Source: Catenaria anguillulae PL171
Lineage: Eukaryota > Blastocladiomycota > Blastocladiomycetes > Blastocladiales > Catenariaceae
Assembly: GCA_002102555.1 (NCBI GenBank)
Contig: MCFL01000008.1
Coordinates: 248,001 to 312,000 of the forward strand
Length of the DNA stretch: 64,000 nucleotides
Direction of reading: 5' to 3'
The translations under genes and the position numbers were made by a program. The stretch's first letter is position 1; each line of letters starts with the position of its first letter. Positions 10,790-21,111 of the stretch are shown here, in pieces. The notes under the pieces were generated by a model that worked only from the letters and a program-made list of their open reading frames with translations, was not told the DNA's origin and did no database searches.

Positions 10790-12244
10790 TTACTGCCTGC
10801 CGCCTTCGAGCACTGCCGTCGCCATCACGACTGCTCCAGCTGCAGACCTGCTCGTTTTCGTGCTGCCAACCCCACTCGCCTCCATCTCCTCCTTCATGAC
10901 TTCCAACTCTGGCTGGTGCACCTCACCCGGCCCATGTCCCAACCGCGTCCCGGCGGTCCACGACCCAATCCCGCTGACGCTACCTATGTGCCCAAGACCT
11001 CCCTCATCCTCCTCATCGCCCTGAAACCCGGCCGTTGCGGCTGTCAGTCGACTCTGTCGCCGATGGTGCTTGTGCTTTGCAAACTTGAGCAGCCGTTCAA
11101 AGCTCGACTCAAACGCCAGGCAGCATGCGTTGACAAGGGCGTTGACTGGACTCCGGCGAACGCGTGGGAAGATTGGAAAAAGGGTGGCGGTGAGGCCAAT
11201 GGACCAGAGAATGATGATGCCAATGGTCAGGATGGTGAATGAGGTAGAGAGCGGGTAGCTGAGTTGGCTCCGGGACATTGCGTGGGTCGACGGCGAGCGC
11301 GTGAGGAGGGATTTGGAGCGAGCACGAAGAGAAGCCAGGTGCGATAAGCTCAATGATGCGGCGGCTATCATGGAGGGGGATGCGGCGGTAGATGAAGATC
11401 GGGTGGGAGATTGTTGGTGGATGGCCGACGTGGGATGGATGAGCGGTGCGGCACTTGAAGGGGTTGTCGTCGTCCCAATACCGTTGCTCATGATGGATGG
11501 TCGATGCTCGATTGTGGAAATGGGCTGCTGCCGTGTTGATCCGGAAACTGTGGACCCCGGCGACGACGGCAGCGATCCCGACGACGCATGGTTTCCGCGC
11601 TGCACGTTGACAGACAATGCCCACGATGATGAAAACATGATGAGCAACGGCATGGTCGCCATAAACGCCACCACGGGCGGTGGCATATACAGGACCGTCA
11701 GCCAGTCTTGAATCGTTGTTTTCGATCCTGCGGCAACCATGGTGATGGTTGTGTATGCCACACCGCCTTCCATCACGACAAACGACACCACACACGTCCG
11801 AAATGCCGTATTGAGCAGCCTTTCCCGCTTGACGTGCTCGCGAGCAATAATGACGGCACACCGCTGACAGGTTGCATACGTCTGCAGCGGAAGAGCGGCA
11901 ATGATGGACAACATGAAGATGACGCGAACCAGCACAAAGTCCACAAGGTGCGTTGCTTGGTACAAGATGACCCATTGAATGACATTACTGGCCGCATCCA
12001 CTGCGCCAAGGACGGCAGCAAAGAACAAAAGGCGACATCGCATCGTCATGAAGCGAATGGCCGAGTCGCTCGCCATGAACTGGTGGCCCAGCTGTTCGGC
12101 AAACGCTCGTCGAAACAGGCCAAGGGCAAATGCCACAGAGATCACACATGCAATGGAGGAGACAATGATCGAGTTGAGGCATGTTTGCTCATCGACGTAG
12201 CGGATAAGTGTTGGCGGGGGCGAGGTTGCGTTGGGGGTTGTCAT
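10790..12244 (-). CDS. Seven-transmembrane receptor-like protein 1
   Basis: Single exon of 484 aa starting MTTPNATS. Seven hydrophobic segments are visible; a Ser/Thr-rich loop of about 110 residues lies between segments 5 and 6. Family landmarks shared with the five paralogues in this window are an RRAFAEQLGHQFMASDSA loop after segment 1, a (R)RCRLLF entry to segment 2, and TCQRCAVII at the end of segment 3. The last segment is followed by ESSFERLLKFAKH and a basic, then acidic tail. The layout (short N terminus, long third inner loop) resembles G-protein-coupled receptors, but no DRY or NPxxY motif is present, so receptor function is only inferred. It belongs to a tandem array with the next three genes. 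Confidence 0.7.
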   Translation of the reverse strand: MTTPNATSPPPTLIRYVDEQTCLNSIIVSSIACVISVAFALGLFRRAFAEQLGHQFMASDSAIRFMTMRCRLLFFAAVLGAVDAASNVIQWVILYQATHLVDFVLVRVIFMLSIIAALPLQTYATCQRCAVIIAREHVKRERLLNTAFRTCVVSFVVMEGGVAYTTITMVAAGSKTTIQDWLTVLYMPPPVVAFMATMPLLIMFSSSWALSVNVQRGNHASSGSLPSSPGSTVSGSTRQQPISTIEHRPSIMSNGIGTTTTPSSAAPLIHPTSAIHQQSPTRSSSTAASPSMIAAASLSLSHLASLRARSKSLLTRSPSTHAMSRSQLSYPLSTSFTILTIGIIILWSIGLTATLFPIFPRVRRSPVNALVNACCLAFESSFERLLKFAKHKHHRRQSRLTAATAGFQGDEEDEGGLGHIGSVSGIGSWTAGTRLGHGPGEVHQPELEVMKEEMEASGVGSTKTSRSAAGAVVMATAVLEGGRQ

Positions 12245-12484
12245 AGTGGAGCGGGCGGATGAATGCGTATAGTCCGCCGTTTGATCAATTTCGGTACTTC
12301 GAAGTGTTGCATTCTATCATTTTTGTTGGGACAGTCTTTTGAGCTGATGTTATGACACTGTGAACGCGGACAGTGCGAACATTAGTTAGCTGTGGCTATC
12401 ACAGGTCCTTGGCCCTTGCCTTGAGCTCACGTGTCAAGAAACAATTTATATACTTTGTTGACAACACAAATCTTGCGCACATTA

Positions 12485-13728
12485 TCATGGCTCCTCCGCC
12501 TCAAAATGACTGGTGATTTCCGTCTCAATGATTGGTTGAGGCGAATACACGACGTTCGGGACGTTTGTCCGCGCAGACCCCATGGCAGGTCGGGGAGGTA
12601 TGGCCGATGCTCCAGGGTCAAACATGGTTGTGTCCATATCACGAGGCAAGTTTTGGTCCGCTGCAGATTGCTTTTTTCTCGCCTGTTGTCGGCTCGCGAG
12701 CTGCAACAACTTTTCGAACCCTGCCTCGGTACACACACCAAGGGTTGCAATCAAGTTGACAACCGTGTACGTCCGCGCATGGCCCACAAATGAGCCCATG
12801 GCAAAGAAGATAAGGGTGAGGCACCACAGAGTCGACAGGGTAATGGATAAAATCACGAATGTGGATGACAATGGGTAGCGAAGCTGAGCCGATGCGATCT
12901 GATACGATCCTGATCTGTGTTCGCTGCTTGGGGCTGAGGTCGAGACAGCCGATGCAGCAATCGAAGCTGAAGTGTTTGATGTCGGGAGGGTAACCCTTGG
13001 AGCAGACACGTTCAACCCGCCCGCGGACCTTCCGTGCACAGCCAACGAAACTGCGGTCGCCATTCGGCCAAACTTACTCGACGTTCGCTTTGCTCGCTTG
13101 CGGCAAACCATTGTTGAGAGCGCCCACATGGAAGAGCACACAATCATGAGCGGGAGGATTGCAACAGCAAAGGCAATCGAATTGGGAATGTATAGAGTTG
13201 TGACCCACTTGACGAGGTCTGCGCGCGGCCCTTCATTGTACAGTTCCACAGTGGCCCAAATGCTGGCCGTTTCCAGAATGATAACAATGACAATCGCGAT
13301 GGCCTGTGATGCTCGAATCAATCGTAGCCGGACCTCGGGTCGTTGAGAGACAATCATGGCAGAGCGTTGGACAGCAGCTACGGCAATCATTGGACCAGAC
13401 GGTGGAATGTCGCCAAATATACAAGTCGATTGGCCAAAATATTGGCCGTCTTGTATTCCCGAAGGCTCGAAAAGTGGGCAATGTTGCTCAGTGAATCGAT
13501 CAAGAGTAGGAGATTTGCAAAGAAGAGCAGCCGACATCGAGAGCTCATGACCCGGATGGCTGAATCCATGGAGATGAAGCGGCCAAATGATCCTGGGAAT
13601 GCGCGGCGCACAAGGACAGCCGCAGCCCCAACATTGATGAAGGCGGTCGTGACGGACACCCAAAGTGATGCACTGAGAACAGCATCATCAAGTGCGCGGA
13701 CTCCTTGATTGCTTGGGTTGACTGACAT
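12485..13728 (-). pseudogene. Seven-transmembrane protein 2, one-base frame break
   Basis: The frame starting MSVNPSNQ at 13728 covers segments 1-2 and the start of 3 and stops at 13387. The rest of the protein (segments 3-7 and tail, to 12485) continues in a frame one base earlier. Against the paralogues the break falls at GACATTCCACC (13403-13410 on the minus strand), where adding one C restores an ungapped alignment from LVYLATF to the next helix. There are no splice sites that would explain it. The segment-3 motif here is AVQRSAMIV instead of TCQRCAVII, so this copy is also diverged. It is either a recent pseudogene or an intact gene with a homopolymer undercall; given similar breaks elsewhere in the window I favour the second about equally. 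Tail ends SHFEAEEP. Confidence 0.65.
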
Positions 13729-13923
13729 GGTGCAGGGCTACGGTTGTGTTCTGTGTGGTTTCTTGATTAATTACTCATTCGCGACTTGCTGCCCACCATT
13801 GTCATCAACATCTTGCTGCGAACAAGGCTCTCATGATGACGGTGCCGACCGCGCCGAAATCTCACACGAGGATCACTAAGAATCCAATGTTAAGGTTTCC
13901 CCGTGTGTATTTTCAATGAAGTG

Positions 13924-15024
13924 TTACAAGGGTTGTCCCGTGGTCGTGATCCCAAACGTATATGTGTCAGCATTTTGCTGGATGGCTGCTTGTCGGCGAT
14001 TGGCTTTGCGGACCAAGTACTCAAAACTCGTCTCGACTGCGATACCGAATGCCGCACAAATGTTCATGATGGCATTGCTCCGAAGCTTGCCAATAGCTGT
14101 ACCGGACGCTGCACAGTACATGACGAGGATCCACAGACATATGTTGGCGACGGACAAGAACACAAATGTCGTGGAAAGCGGATACGACAGCTGCCCTCCT
14201 TGTCCTCCAGATTGTCGTGTCTTGCTTTTGGCCAAGCTTGCAACCGATGGTTTGCGAACAAATGCCAGTGATGGCTGATGGCTTTTCGCTGCTGGATCTT
14301 GAATGACAGCACCGCCCGACGAGCTGTCGCTTGGCTTTGACTGGACGGACACGGAACCGGTCCCGGCAGAACTCGCTTCAACTTGGTCGGATGATGGATG
14401 TTGACCCTTCGCAGCGTTCCGTCGCACCGACGATGAAAGTGCCCATCCCGATGCCACGACAGCCAAGAGAGGGTATCCGGCAATGGACCAAGAGACATAA
14501 ACTGGAATGTAGGCTGTGTTAAACCATTGAAGTGCGGAAGCGTTACTGTTCGCCATGCTCGCAAGAACCCCAGCGCCACCACTCACCGTCGCAACGACGA
14601 TGGCCACACATGCGATTTTGGAGATTTTGATCAACCGTTTCTGCCTCTCTGGGTACTTTGAAATGATAACGGCACATCGCTGGCATGTCCCGTGTGTCAA
14701 CAGAGGGGCCGTCAATGGAAATGACAGCAAGTAGATGATGCGGGCAATGATGAACGAGTAGGACGTTCGATACCGCCAAGAGTGGTAGAAATGGGCCATG
14801 TTATTGCTTGCATCGACAAGCAAAAGAGCGGATGCGATAAGCAGGAGTTGGCATCGGCGGCTCATGAAGCGGATCGTTGAGTCGTCCGCAATAAAGCGCT
14901 TGGGAAACGCCCGCCTGAACAGTGCGATGCAGTTTCCCACGGAAACCAAGGTAGATAGTCCGAGGACGACAATTGTGTTGATGGCGGTCGCATCGTCCAG
15001 TAAGGTAGGGCTGCTAGAATTCAT
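13924..15024 (-). CDS. Seven-transmembrane receptor-like protein 3
   Basis: Single exon, 366 aa from the ATG at 15024 (MNSSSPTLLDD), chosen because the paralogues start at the same distance from segment 1; an upstream in-frame ATG exists at 15045. Seven hydrophobic segments, with the family motifs RRAFPKRF, RRCQLLL and GTCQRCAVIIS after segments 1, before 2 and after 3. The loop between 5 and 6 carries a run of Ser and Gln and a KSKTRQSGGQ basic stretch. The shorter tail ends in a threonine-rich segment. It is head-to-head with the plus-strand paralogue starting at 15238, leaving about 210 bp that must hold both promoters. Confidence 0.72.
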   Translation of the reverse strand: MNSSSPTLLDDATAINTIVVLGLSTLVSVGNCIALFRRAFPKRFIADDSTIRFMSRRCQLLLIASALLLVDASNNMAHFYHSWRYRTSYSFIIARIIYLLSFPLTAPLLTHGTCQRCAVIISKYPERQKRLIKISKIACVAIVVATVSGGAGVLASMANSNASALQWFNTAYIPVYVSWSIAGYPLLAVVASGWALSSSVRRNAAKGQHPSSDQVEASSAGTGSVSVQSKPSDSSSGGAVIQDPAAKSHQPSLAFVRKPSVASLAKSKTRQSGGQGGQLSYPLSTTFVFLSVANICLWILVMYCAASGTAIGKLRSNAIMNICAAFGIAVETSFEYLVRKANRRQAAIQQNADTYTFGITTTGQPL

Positions 15025-15237
15025 TTTGATTGCTTTCTGCGCCAAGTGTCGAGTGGTCGGGCAACGCTACAGCTTCGTACATCGAAATGGGGTTTCCTTG
15101 AGACTTGGTGCATGACATTCTCTTGTCCGCAACAACACAGAAGAAAGGATGAGGCATGGTTGTTCGCATTGACATTGAATCGCATTATGGTGCCGAACAA
15201 TGCAGGTAAATCTCTTGTCGTTGCGAAGCATCCAACC

Positions 15238-16722
15238 ATGAGCAATGAATTCCATATCCCTGAATACGACATACTTGTGACACATGTCCTTCGAGGGTGC
15301 AGCATCATCATTGCTTGCTCGATCATTTACGGCCACCGCGAGCATGCCTTTCAGTCCAGCGAGCACCTGTCCACGGAGTCTGCTGTTCGTCACTTGCGAA
15401 CTCGCGGACGACTCATCATTGCTGGCGCATTGCTCTTATTGGTTGACCAGATCAACAATATCGTCTACACTTCGTTACTGATCACTGGAGTCGACTATGG
15501 ACCGCCGCTGTTTATCGCCAATCGAGTCGTCTACATGTGCAGTATGGTTGTTTCCGGACCTATTCTCTTCATGACAAACCTGCTTCGTTGCGCTGTAATC
15601 ATCCTCGACGACCCAAAGTTCAGGACACGGTTTCTTCACATGGCTGTATTCATGTGCTTGCTACTGTTGACATCCATCCAAGTTGGCGCTGGCTGGGCAA
15701 TTTACACCCTGGCCACGGCGAATCCACCGACCACTCGTTGGAACTGGATCATCTTCCATTACGTCCCAGTATGGGCGACCGTTCCCATGGGCATGTACCC
15801 GCTCATGATCATTATTGGTTCTATTTGGTCGCTCGCTTCGGTTGCCAGGCAAGGTTCTCAGCCCTCTTCAATGGTTGCCGCTTCACACGACTCGGTTCGG
15901 CCAGCCCAAGTGGCTCCAATCATTATTTCCAGTGCCGAGAAGCACGCGAGTGCCTCGAACCCATCGCTCAGTCGTATTAAATCCATGGGCAGTAATGGAC
16001 ACTTGTCCGGCAGCCAGCTTGCTCAGTCAAACATGAAATCTGGGCAAGATCGAGCGCCGAAATCATCCAAAAAGATTCTGTATCCACTTTCAGCTACCTT
16101 TTTTACTCTGACACTGCTGCTCACCCTTGAATGGGTAGCTGTGCTTGTGCTCGGGATCAACTCGAGCATCCTTGGTCTCAAAACCAACGCCACTATTTCA
16201 TTTCTTGGCCTTGCTGCCTTGTTGACTGAGGCGTCCTTTGGCAAACTCATGCGAGTCGCGTCGTCCAAGCGCCGTGGAAGAATGAAGGACGATTTGGCCG
16301 CTGTTGGAACTGTGCAAACCGCGGTGTTGGGCTCGCAGCTGGCTCCCATTGCTCACGCCCAGTATCAACAACAGGGCTCCTCGACATCAGCAGAGGCCGC
16401 GTCAGACTTTGAAATCATGTCGATAGTTCAAGACCATGTTCCTCCACCAGGCGGGCGTGGGATGCGGCGGTCGAGTACAGCTGAGATGTGGGGCCCATTT
16501 CGTGACCAGAGGAGGCTGTCTTCGATTCATTCTCAAGTGCGACGAGAGAGCAAGTTGGATGAAGAGCCGCCGTCTTGTGCATCACCCCCCAGTCTTGATC
16601 TCTATCTTTCATGTTGCCGAATGTTCTCGGTCGTTCAAGTGAAACATCAGCTTGAAGATTTGTTGCAGTGGACCGGATTGAAACTCAAGAAGATGCATAT
16701 GTACAAGCAATTCATGACGTAA
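15238..16722 (+). CDS. Seven-transmembrane receptor-like protein 4 (divergent)
   Basis: Single exon, 494 aa from the ATG at 15238 (MSNEFHIPEYD); in-frame ATGs at 15187 and 15112 are possible but precede the region shared with the family. Seven hydrophobic segments are present, but this is the most diverged member of the cluster: the segment-3 motif reads NLLRCAVIILD and the loop after segment 1 reads GHREHAFQSSEHLSTESA. The cytoplasmic tail is longest here (about 140 residues), with RRSSTAEMW and RRLSSIHSQVRR patches that look like basophilic kinase sites. The last 40 residues have a different composition, so an unseen 3' intron is possible. It is the only member of the array on the plus strand. 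Confidence 0.65.
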   Translation: MSNEFHIPEYDILVTHVLRGCSIIIACSIIYGHREHAFQSSEHLSTESAVRHLRTRGRLIIAGALLLLVDQINNIVYTSLLITGVDYGPPLFIANRVVYMCSMVVSGPILFMTNLLRCAVIILDDPKFRTRFLHMAVFMCLLLLTSIQVGAGWAIYTLATANPPTTRWNWIIFHYVPVWATVPMGMYPLMIIIGSIWSLASVARQGSQPSSMVAASHDSVRPAQVAPIIISSAEKHASASNPSLSRIKSMGSNGHLSGSQLAQSNMKSGQDRAPKSSKKILYPLSATFFTLTLLLTLEWVAVLVLGINSSILGLKTNATISFLGLAALLTEASFGKLMRVASSKRRGRMKDDLAAVGTVQTAVLGSQLAPIAHAQYQQQGSSTSAEAASDFEIMSIVQDHVPPPGGRGMRRSSTAEMWGPFRDQRRLSSIHSQVRRESKLDEEPPSCASPPSLDLYLSCCRMFSVVQVKHQLEDLLQWTGLKLKKMHMYKQFMT

Positions 16723-17297
16723 TGATCACCACGTCTGAATTATCGATCCAACGCACCAGCCCACTCAGATTGCCTCTCGTCCTGGAACGCCCCGATGCTG
16801 GGGGTTAGGTTATATTGGTGCATAAGACCAGCAAGAGACAGCCGCAGCCGGCGTGCGCCACATGACGTCTATGCTGGCAAAATGGCGTGCATCATGATCA
16901 TCAACGGGAATGTGAGACAAACAATGCGCACGGCAGGAGTCGGCGGCGCATGCATGATCGATACCTACGGGCCGACGCCCTGGGCCGGGCAAAATTGTCT
17001 GGAGCAAAAGCCAGGCAACCATCCCTCCATGGCGTGCAAGATCCCCGTGCTTGCTTTGCGCATGAATTCATTTGACGAGGATGAAACGATCCCTTGTCGT
17101 CTGATTTTCATGCAGCGTTGACGGTCCAGTCGAGTCGTCTGGATGCAAGTCTTCGAACCTGTGGTGCACGGCGCAAGGAAACAACCTCGGGTTGCCTTGG
17201 GCCAGAAATGTCCATAAACTACAAGTACCCATTGATACCTCACCACACTGCCCTGTTGTCAGTACCCATCCAATCCGTCATCAGCAACTCGGTCACC
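16723..17297. other. Intergenic stretch
   Basis: About 575 bp between a 7TM gene and the small secreted-type gene. No coding frame or repeat stands out. It ends with the probable 5' leader of the gene starting at 17298. Confidence 0.45.
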
Positions 17298-17609
17298 ATG
17301 CGTTTCACGACTACTCTGTCCATCGCTTTGATTGCGGTCATTGCCGCCATCACGGCCCGCGCCGCCCGGCTCCGCCTGCTTCCGACATTGACTCGTCTCG
17401 TGACGCCATCCAGCCTGAAGGTACAGCGTAACTCCGGTGCTTAGCGTCCACGAACGAACCCAGAGTGCTCATTCCTTGGATCGATGATTCCTTTGACGTG
17501 TACATACGTAGGCTGGAAGCCCGATTGCGATTATGGCGGTGCCATGTGGAATCCCGAGTGCTGGAACATGCCCACCAACCCAGGTCGCCCGTGCCGCAAC
17601 TGCCCCTAG
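17298..17609 (+). CDS. Small secreted Cys-rich protein, frame break after signal peptide
   Basis: The ATG at 17298 opens a clear signal peptide (MRFTTTLSIALIAVIAAIT, then ARAA). In that frame the chain turns into an unlikely Leu/Arg-rich stretch. One base later another frame reads APPASDIDSSRDAIQPE, runs to the donor GTACAG at 17421, and joins after a 91-nt intron (acceptor at 17511) to GWKPDCDYGGAMWNPECW and a short tail ending in CRNCP and TAG. The spliced phase fits only this second frame, so one base seems to be missing in the CCC run at 17365-17367. With that base the product is about 72 aa: signal peptide, short linker, and a tail with four cysteines. Function unknown; size and cysteines suggest a secreted effector- or wall-type peptide. 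Confidence 0.5.
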
Positions 17610-17747
17610 TTGGACCCACCGAGCGCCCGATACCAGTGGGTGAAGAGGTCTGAAAGCAAGATGTGATGGGCTGTCGATTTGAGGATTCAAGAGTTGTGTT
17701 GCTGCTGTCGCTATTCTTGTCCCATCCACAAGTATTTACCGCTTTTC

Positions 17748-19156
17748 TCATCCATCTTGCTTGCATTCGCCATCTGAACCACCTGGTGACACTGGACACT
17801 CTGCTTGGCTGTGAAGGAATTCGCCCGGCAGATACAAACTCTCGACCTCCAGGCCGTCTTGATCCACAAGCACCTGACACCCAGGCAACATCAACTCTTC
17901 GCCACCGGCAATCCCACGGCACACAAACGGCACACCATCGTCATCCAACCCGGTCGACGTTGGCAACACGAGCTCTTCACGCGTCAGCACGGTTACAGCA
18001 CGTGTTGCCGAGGCTGCTTGTGCGTGTTGACGGCGACGGCGGCGACGCACGAAAAACACGGCAAGTACGATGGCGAGTAATGCCGCAGATGCCGAGCCGA
18101 CAGCTGCGGGGAATAGCACCGATAAGGAGCGGTCTAGATCGGGCGGGCAGGGTGGCAGGTTGAGCGGCGCGAGCTTATTGTAGCAGGTACCCGAGTGTTG
18201 GCTTGGGTCACCTCGCAGGCAGGTGAACTGGTTGCGGTCGTTTTTCTGGAGCCAAAGTTCGCATATTCTGAGAAGCATAGTCGCGGTTGATGTGAGCGTC
18301 AAAGTTGACAGAGTTGAAATATGCGCGGTTTGGAAAACGGACGCTGTGGATGGGAGAATAGGAAGTGGAGGGACGGGACCCGAAAAGCGGTTGCCGTAGA
18401 GCGCACTGCGAAAACAGATTGGTCAGCTGTACAGGGACGACGAGCATGCAGCGTAGTTGTACGTACATGTAGGACATGTTGCGGAACATGTCTGGAAGCT
18501 CGCCAGAAAGGTCATTGCCCGACAGATCACTGCAGCGACATGGGTACGGCGGCGGTGAGAGAGTGTTTCGTGAAGGAAATGGGAATTACTATGTACATGC
18601 TGGTGAGGCGTGAAAGCGACTGGATCGATGACGGTATAGGGCCAGTGAGATTGTTTCGAGCGGCATTCAAGAAAGTGAGCTCGGTCAACTCGCCAATCGA
18701 TGATGGAATCTGCCCTTGCGCATACGAGTCGTAAACCACACTGCGTACGATTCACTATCGCATGAGCATCACCTTCACGACAAACGCCCAGACAACGAGC
18801 AGCAATGCCCAAGAGGAAGAGAGTTGTATGTACATGCGGCTGACCCGATTGCGAGCATTGCAAAGCACGTCCTGCTCTTTGATGCCTGGGCAACATCCTT
18901 CAAAGCCGTCACGCTCGAGTCGAAAGTTGAATGCTCGAGCGACTGCGCAGTCAGAAGGTCCTCCCGATCGGGCGGTCGAGCGGTCTGGAAGCAGGTTTGG
19001 GACGGGGAGCACGTCGATGGTTTCCCATGCCGTGGGCGTAGGTGTTGGAGTGATGAAGGTTGTGGAAGTTGATGGGCCGCCGCGGTCTTGGCGGCGAACC
19101 AGTACGTGCGCGGGTCGATGAGGGTCATGGAATGGGGCGGAAAACGGTTGTTGCAT
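17748..19156 (-). CDS. LRR transmembrane protein A
   Basis: Five exons on the minus strand: 19156..18834, 18740..18597, 18529..18467, 18405..18343 and 18267..17748 (370 aa). All introns are phase 2 (93, 67, 61 and 75 nt). The N-terminal cap has SGGPSDCAVARAFNF and GCCPGIKEQDVLC. LRRs follow, for example GQIPSSIGELTELTFL, LTGPIPSSIQSLSRL, DLSGNDLSGELPDMF and GNRFSGPVPPLP. After them comes the family module NQFTCLRGDPSQHSGTCYNKL, one membrane segment (~249-272) and a stop-transfer run of six arginines. The tail has three copies of an acidic-x-L-x-L-P motif (EELVLP, EELMLP, ESLYLP). There is no N-terminal signal peptide. The last intron has no stop and a length divisible by three, so its splicing is inferred from paralogues. 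The gene is head-to-head with LRR gene B. Confidence 0.75.
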
Positions 19157-19650
19157 CGAGTTTTTTCGGTTACCATTGGACGCAAGATTATAATAAGTAC
19201 TCGTGGGTAGAACAGTAGGTGCACGTTAGCGTTCGAATGGAGAGAATTCCAAGGATGAAAACTGTGGAAGATTCTGTGACTGTGAGGACTCTGTGGAACG
19301 GGAATCTGGGCTGGAATGTCTCGGACCGTGGCATCACAGAGGCGGCCTCGAACGACACCAACCACACCAACCAGCAATCCGTCCACCAGCGTCCAGCCGG
19401 CAGTGTGCGATCGAGCAGCTGGTGCAATCAGGCACCAGAATCCGTTGCAAACAGATATCGACATCGGCAGAGACTCGAGCTCGGAGATCTAGAAGCAAGG
19501 CACAAATGCCGCCACACTTGCACCGCCGCCAGCGGCAGATGAAGGATTGTGTCAGTGTCAAGCGTCAGGCAAATCGAAATCAAGAACCATTGAAATTGGC
19601 ATGCCAACCATCTCACTCAAGATCGAGACTGTATGCATGCCACTGCCACC
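19157..19650. promoter_or_regulatory. Shared upstream region of two divergent LRR genes
   Basis: 494 bp separate the start codons of LRR genes A (minus) and B (plus), so both promoters must lie here. No TATA box or other known element is evident. Co-regulation is an inference from the arrangement only. Confidence 0.4.
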
Positions 19651-21111
19651 ATGTCGTCCCCCGAGTCATCACCCACCTCCGTTCCGCTGTCACGGTCCCC
19701 GTCACCAGCGGGCACCACTCCCGCCGCGGCCGCTGCTCCCTCAGGCTCCGCCGTCTCGAGTAGTAATACCGCCACACCATCACCCACCAAGCTGTTTCAG
19801 TCACTTCAAACCGTCCGATCCACCGACCTTCCTGATCCCATCGGCCCAGCAGACTGCAGCATTGTCCGCTCCTTTGACTTTTTCCCGTGGTCTGGCGGCG
19901 ACCCGTCGTGCTGCCCCGGGCTCAGTCGGCAGGAAGTGCAATGCCGAGGAGACCGGGTGACGTACTTGTACGCCCGCTGGCACGCTTCGGATGGACTCAT
20001 GAGAGTACATAGTAATCATGCTCATCGTTCCGGCGTCATTTTTCCAGACAAATCACTTCAGCAGAAGCACGAGCAGAGTTTCCGACTCGTGTTGGCGAGC
20101 TGAGCGAATTGACCGAACTGTAAAGCCTGCGTTCCATTTTGTCGCTTGGATATCCTCCTCGGTCGTATTCATATGTAGCATCACAGCTGACTTGGAAATG
20201 TGCCCTGCTCAACAGACACCTTTGGCGCTCCAACACAACCGGAACCATTCCCACGTCGCTTGCCAAGCTCACAAAGCTCCGAAAGCTGACGATTGGCGAG
20301 ACCAAAATGACGGGCCAACTGCCCGACATCTTTCAACAGTTTGAAGACATGGAATGGCTGCTCTTGAGCGACAATTCCTTTACTGGGCCAGTGCCACTGC
20401 TGCCTAACATTCCCGACTCTGGGTTCGTTGCTTCTTCGTTCTTCTTGTTTACATTCACTGCATCATCCTTGCATCTCACATCTGCCCCGCAACATACACA
20501 GCGTCTGCTTCCTGCTTCCAAACCTCGCCATGCGCAAACCAGGCACCTCACCGTCGCCGCCGCAACGCGCCAACAATAACTTCACTTGCCTGCAAGGCGC
20601 GCCCAACCAGCACCGCGGCAAGTGTTACCAGAACCTCAAGGACCACAACGTACCGCTGTGCGATCCATCGCTTGCCACCGTCACCATGGACGCGACAGGC
20701 GCGACGGCAGCACCCGAGGCGCCAACGTCGCTTGCTGCCGGAGCAGTCGTGGGCATTGTGATTGGATCCATTGTATTGGCGGGCGCATTGTTTATGTTTG
20801 GCGTTCGATCGATTCGTCGGCAACGACCGGGCACGGGTTCGGGTGAGCCCAACAAGGGCCAAGTGTCAAGCGAAGCACAATGCAAACCGCTGGTGGATGA
20901 GGACGTGTTGTATTTGCCTGGCCCGGTCATTGTGCCGCTGGCGGATGACGGTGACCTGTTCTTGCCAGGTGTCATGTTTGGAACGTCTGCAGAGTCGGCG
21001 CATGTCGAGTTGGAAGTGGAAGAGGGAAAGATGGACGATACGCAGGAGGAAGCAAAAACGAGCGTGGGAGACGTCGGCCGTCGCCAAGCTCAGTGTGACG
21101 TGAATCCATGA
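19651..21111 (+). CDS. LRR transmembrane protein B
   Basis: Four exons: 19651..19967, 20048..20119, 20216..20422 and 20502..21111 (401 aa); introns of 80, 96 and 79 nt, all phase 2. A Ser/Pro/Ala-rich N terminus of about 50 residues precedes the cap (PADCSIVRSFDF, SCCPGLSRQEVQC). LRRs include PTRVGELSELTEL, TGTIPTSLAKLTKL, MTGQLPDIFQQF and SFTGPVPLLP. The module NNFTCLQGAPNQHRGKCYQNL precedes one membrane segment (~275-299, GIVIGSIVLAGALF) and a basic stop (RSIRRQR). The tail holds EDVLYLPG and DGDLFLPG copies of the family motif and ends acidic. Exon 2 is exactly 72 nt, one LRR-sized unit. Intron 3 uses donor GTTCGT. An upstream in-frame ATG at 19633 is possible. Role probably extracellular ligand or matrix binding; no kinase domain is present. 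Confidence 0.78.

Noticed and set aside
12485-13663. Separate 392-codon gene on the minus strand
   Set aside because: Its first 90 codons are the wrong frame of the 7TM gene start; the remainder is the 3' part of the same gene after a one-base break.
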